Below are positions 6,742 to 8,517 of a stretch of 8,517 nt of DNA, in pieces (position 1 is the first letter of the stretch; each line of letters opens with the position of its first letter). A program made the translations under genes and the position numbers. The notes below the pieces were generated by a model. It ran no database searches. It was given only the letters and a program-made list of their open reading frames with translations, and was not told the origin of the DNA. Source of the stretch: Deltaproteobacteria bacterium (GTDB lineage Bacteria; Myxococcota; B64-G9); the NCBI GenBank assembly GCA_030591745.1, contig JAUVAM010000116.1, positions 1 to 8,517 of the forward strand. Reading direction: 5' to 3'.

Positions 6742-6743
6742 TG
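6729..6743 (+). promoter_or_regulatory. Ribosome binding site and TGATG stop-start overlap
   Basis: GAAGGT at 6729-6734 is a good Shine-Dalgarno match seven bases ahead of the ATG at 6741-6743. That ATG shares its A with the TGA stop (6739-6741) of the nitrogenase-like gene. This arrangement indicates translational coupling, so the two proteins are probably made in linked amounts. Confidence 0.7.
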
Positions 6744-8517
6744 GACCTGCTGTTTGTCTGGCCTCCTTTTCGACTTCCGGAACAATTCGTAAACTACCCC
6801 AGCCTGGCTTCCATCGGATGGCTTAGCGCGGCAGCTCAAATGCGCGCTGCCGGTGCGAAAATTCGGCTCTGCGATGCCCTCTTGGCTGGAGGCGAACCTC
6901 GGATACGGAGGCTTTCAGGCGGCTGGCAAATGGGCCTGGCACCAGAGGATTTGCTTCCGGATCTTGGCGATTCACCGGATGCCGTGGTGGTGGGCTGTAG
7001 CATGTTTCAGCATCCGGGACAGTTGGAGGCCGGCAGTCTGCCCAGACTTTTTGAACTCCTGGCTGCGCGTTTTCCTGGCGCAAAGCTGGTTTTGGCCGAT
7101 TGCTATGTCGGCGGCATCGATTACTTTCCTTACGAGCCGAAGCGAGTGCTCTTGGCCTGTCCCGAACTCGATGCCATCGTTCTTGGAGAAGCCGAGTCCA
7201 TCCTGCCCGAATTGCTTCAGCGACTGCTTGGCGGCAAAAGCCCTTCGGGCTTGGAAAGGGTGGCTTGGCGGCGAGGTCGTAAAAAGGAACCTGTCTGCGG
7301 GGTCATGCCAGGAAAACGTCGCATTTCCTTTAAGCGCCTGGCGCCTCCGGCTTTTGATCTCTTGGACATGGATGCCTTTTTCAGGCTGCAAAAAATGGCT
7401 GTGAACTTGGATTTGATCCATGAGTATCACCGAGCGGAGCGAATTCTGCCTTGGATGGCCAGCCGGGGTTGCTCTTTTGGATGTTCTTTCTGTGCGGGAC
7501 AGTATTTTGACCATCAGCAGCGTCGTATGCCGGTGCGACTTGTGCTCGAGCAGTTGGAAGAGGTCGTGGCGAATACAGGCGCTGAACGCATTTTCTTCAT
7601 GGATGATTGTCTGAACGCCTCCGCGTCATGGTTCGAAGAACTCAGCGCGGGCTTGGCTGCGCGAAAAATAGCCTGGGAGGCGCCCAATGGCCTGAGGGCC
7701 CGGGGCTTGTCCACGAAGGCTGTCCGCAACATGGTGCGGGCAGGCGTACGAAGGCCATCTCTTTCCGCCGAGTCGGGCGACGAAGATGTCTTGCGCCACC
7801 TCGTCGGCAAAGGCCAGGGTGTAGACGACATCAAGCAGGCCTCAGGCAGGCTGGCTCGCGTGGGTCTGCCGCCCAAGGTGCATTTCATCATTGGTTTTCC
7901 TGGGGAGACGCGGGCCCAGATGCAGCGTACCCTTTCCCTGGCGGCTGAGCTGGCCGAGGTTCACGGTGCCCAACCCAGACTACAGTTGGCCACGCCGGTG
8001 CCGGGCACCCCGATGTATCGTGATGCAAAACGCCAAGAAGCCCTGTTGAAGGACCCACAAGGACTGAGTCCGGCGAGTTTGTTCTTTGGACCGGGTCTCA
8101 TCAAAACCCAGGAATTCGAGTCGAAAGATTTAATGCGCTTCAAGGCTGCCTTGGCCAGGCGTCTGGAATCCTCGAATCCAGCCACCTTGGTGCTGGCGCC
8201 CGGTTATGCTTGCAACAACCACTGTGTTTTTTGCTGTGTTTCGGACCGGCTCCAGCGTCAAAGGCCCATGGAGGATTTGAACTGGGCCCTGAAACGTGGC
8301 CGGGCGCAGGGCTTGGCAAAGTTGGACATCGACGGAGGAGAGCCGACCCTTATTGCCAAACTGCCGGAGCTGATAAGACGAGCACGGGATCTCGGCTATG
8401 AGCGCGTGACCCTGGTAAGCAACGGCCGCATGTTCACTTACGATCGCCTGGCCCAACAGTTGGTGGCGGCCGGCCTCGATGAGGCCGTGATCAGTTTGCA
8501 CGGGGCGACGGCTGATT
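6741..8517 (+). CDS. B12-binding radical SAM fused to a second radical SAM domain (3' end missing)
   Basis: The frame is open from the ATG at 6741 to the window edge (592 codons). Residues 1-160 form a BchE-type cobalamin-binding domain. It begins WPPF, then has a long helix and a D45 strand, AVVVGCS (81-87), a YVGG turn and VLGEAE (147-152); the DxHxxG motif of base-off B12 enzymes is absent, as in many of this class. The first rSAM domain has C244-x3-C248-x2-C251 (RGCSFGCSFC), FMDDC (286-290), SAES (342-345) and IIGFPGET (383-390). After about 90 further residues a second rSAM domain starts with C491-x3-C495-x2-C498 (ACNNHCVFC), GGEP (532-535), SNGRMF (560-565) and SLHG (585-588). It resembles the stand-alone rSAM protein at 3382-4311. 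There is no stop or frameshift between the two halves; an internal start at M465 (nucleotide 8133) is possible but lacks a ribosome binding site. If the second half keeps the length of its relatives, about 200 more residues with the auxiliary-cluster cysteines should follow. Both halves probably bind a SAM-reactive 4Fe-4S cluster. B12-rSAM enzymes methylate unreactive carbons or form rings; the reaction here is unknown. Confidence 0.85.
   Translation, partial: MDLLFVWPPFRLPEQFVNYPSLASIGWLSAAAQMRAAGAKIRLCDALLAGGEPRIRRLSGGWQMGLAPEDLLPDLGDSPDAVVVGCSMFQHPGQLEAGSLPRLFELLAARFPGAKLVLADCYVGGIDYFPYEPKRVLLACPELDAIVLGEAESILPELLQRLLGGKSPSGLERVAWRRGRKKEPVCGVMPGKRRISFKRLAPPAFDLLDMDAFFRLQKMAVNLDLIHEYHRAERILPWMASRGCSFGCSFCAGQYFDHQQRRMPVRLVLEQLEEVVANTGAERIFFMDDCLNASASWFEELSAGLAARKIAWEAPNGLRARGLSTKAVRNMVRAGVRRPSLSAESGDEDVLRHLVGKGQGVDDIKQASGRLARVGLPPKVHFIIGFPGETRAQMQRTLSLAAELAEVHGAQPRLQLATPVPGTPMYRDAKRQEALLKDPQGLSPASLFFGPGLIKTQEFESKDLMRFKAALARRLESSNPATLVLAPGYACNNHCVFCCVSDRLQRQRPMEDLNWALKRGRAQGLAKLDIDGGEPTLIAKLPELIRRARDLGYERVTLVSNGRMFTYDRLAQQLVAAGLDEAVISLHGATAD

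Noticed and set aside
8133..8517. A separate rSAM gene starting at the ATG at 8133 rather than a fusion
   Set aside because: No ribosome binding site precedes that ATG and the upstream B12-rSAM frame has no stop before it. The fusion is the simpler reading, although internal initiation cannot be excluded.

Overview
The window carries the tail of one gene, four complete genes in its first two thirds apart from that tail, and a strongly transcribed-looking pair at the right end, all from a bacterial chromosome of moderate GC content. No RNA gene, CRISPR array, insertion sequence or tRNA is visible, and no gene-free stretch exceeds about 90 bases. The organism cannot be named from the sequence alone. 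A YprB-like RNase H protein, a GT39-like membrane protein and a dense group of radical SAM (rSAM) enzymes beside a nitrogenase-like protein would fit a delta-proteobacterial or myxobacterial-type lineage, or another Gram-negative bacterium with anaerobic cofactor chemistry. This is a low-confidence guess.

Layout: (1) 3-317, + strand, is the C-terminal end of a predicted RNase H-like exonuclease. (2) 342-2420, + strand, is a polytopic membrane protein resembling GT-C/GT39 glycosyltransferases. (3) 2407-3351 and 3382-4311 are two rSAM enzymes in a - strand pair; the first converges on the membrane protein gene with a 14-base tail overlap. (4) A 62-base divergent control region leads into a third rSAM enzyme at 4374-5360, + strand. 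(5) After a promoter with a perfect TATAAT box comes 5446-6741, a protein of the nitrogenase component 1 family (NifD/NifE/BchN/CfbD superfamily). (6) Overlapping its stop codon by one base is 6741 to beyond 8517, a cobalamin-binding rSAM protein that continues, without any stop, into a second complete-looking rSAM N-terminal half. This last gene runs off the window and is easy to miss because it has no stop inside it.

The three stand-alone rSAM proteins share one plan: CxxxCxxC near the N-terminus, a GGEP motif, an L-H-S/G motif, a Cys in a P-L/W-C motif around residue 223-234, and a C-terminal C-x2-C-x5-C. This is what one expects of a rSAM domain plus a twitch-like auxiliary Fe-S cluster. 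The second half of the fused protein belongs to the same group and is closest to the enzyme at 3382-4311 (both have SNGRMF and LHG).

The nitrogenase-like subunit translationally coupled to a B12-rSAM/rSAM fusion, with three more rSAM enzymes next door, is the part most likely to be an undescribed system. By analogy with BchE plus BchN/BchB in bacteriochlorophyll synthesis, or CfbD in coenzyme F430 synthesis, I infer anaerobic synthesis or remodelling of a cofactor or other small molecule that needs both radical chemistry and low-potential two-electron reduction. The substrate cannot be read from the sequence, and the NifH/BchL-like ATPase that such a subunit normally requires is not in this window.
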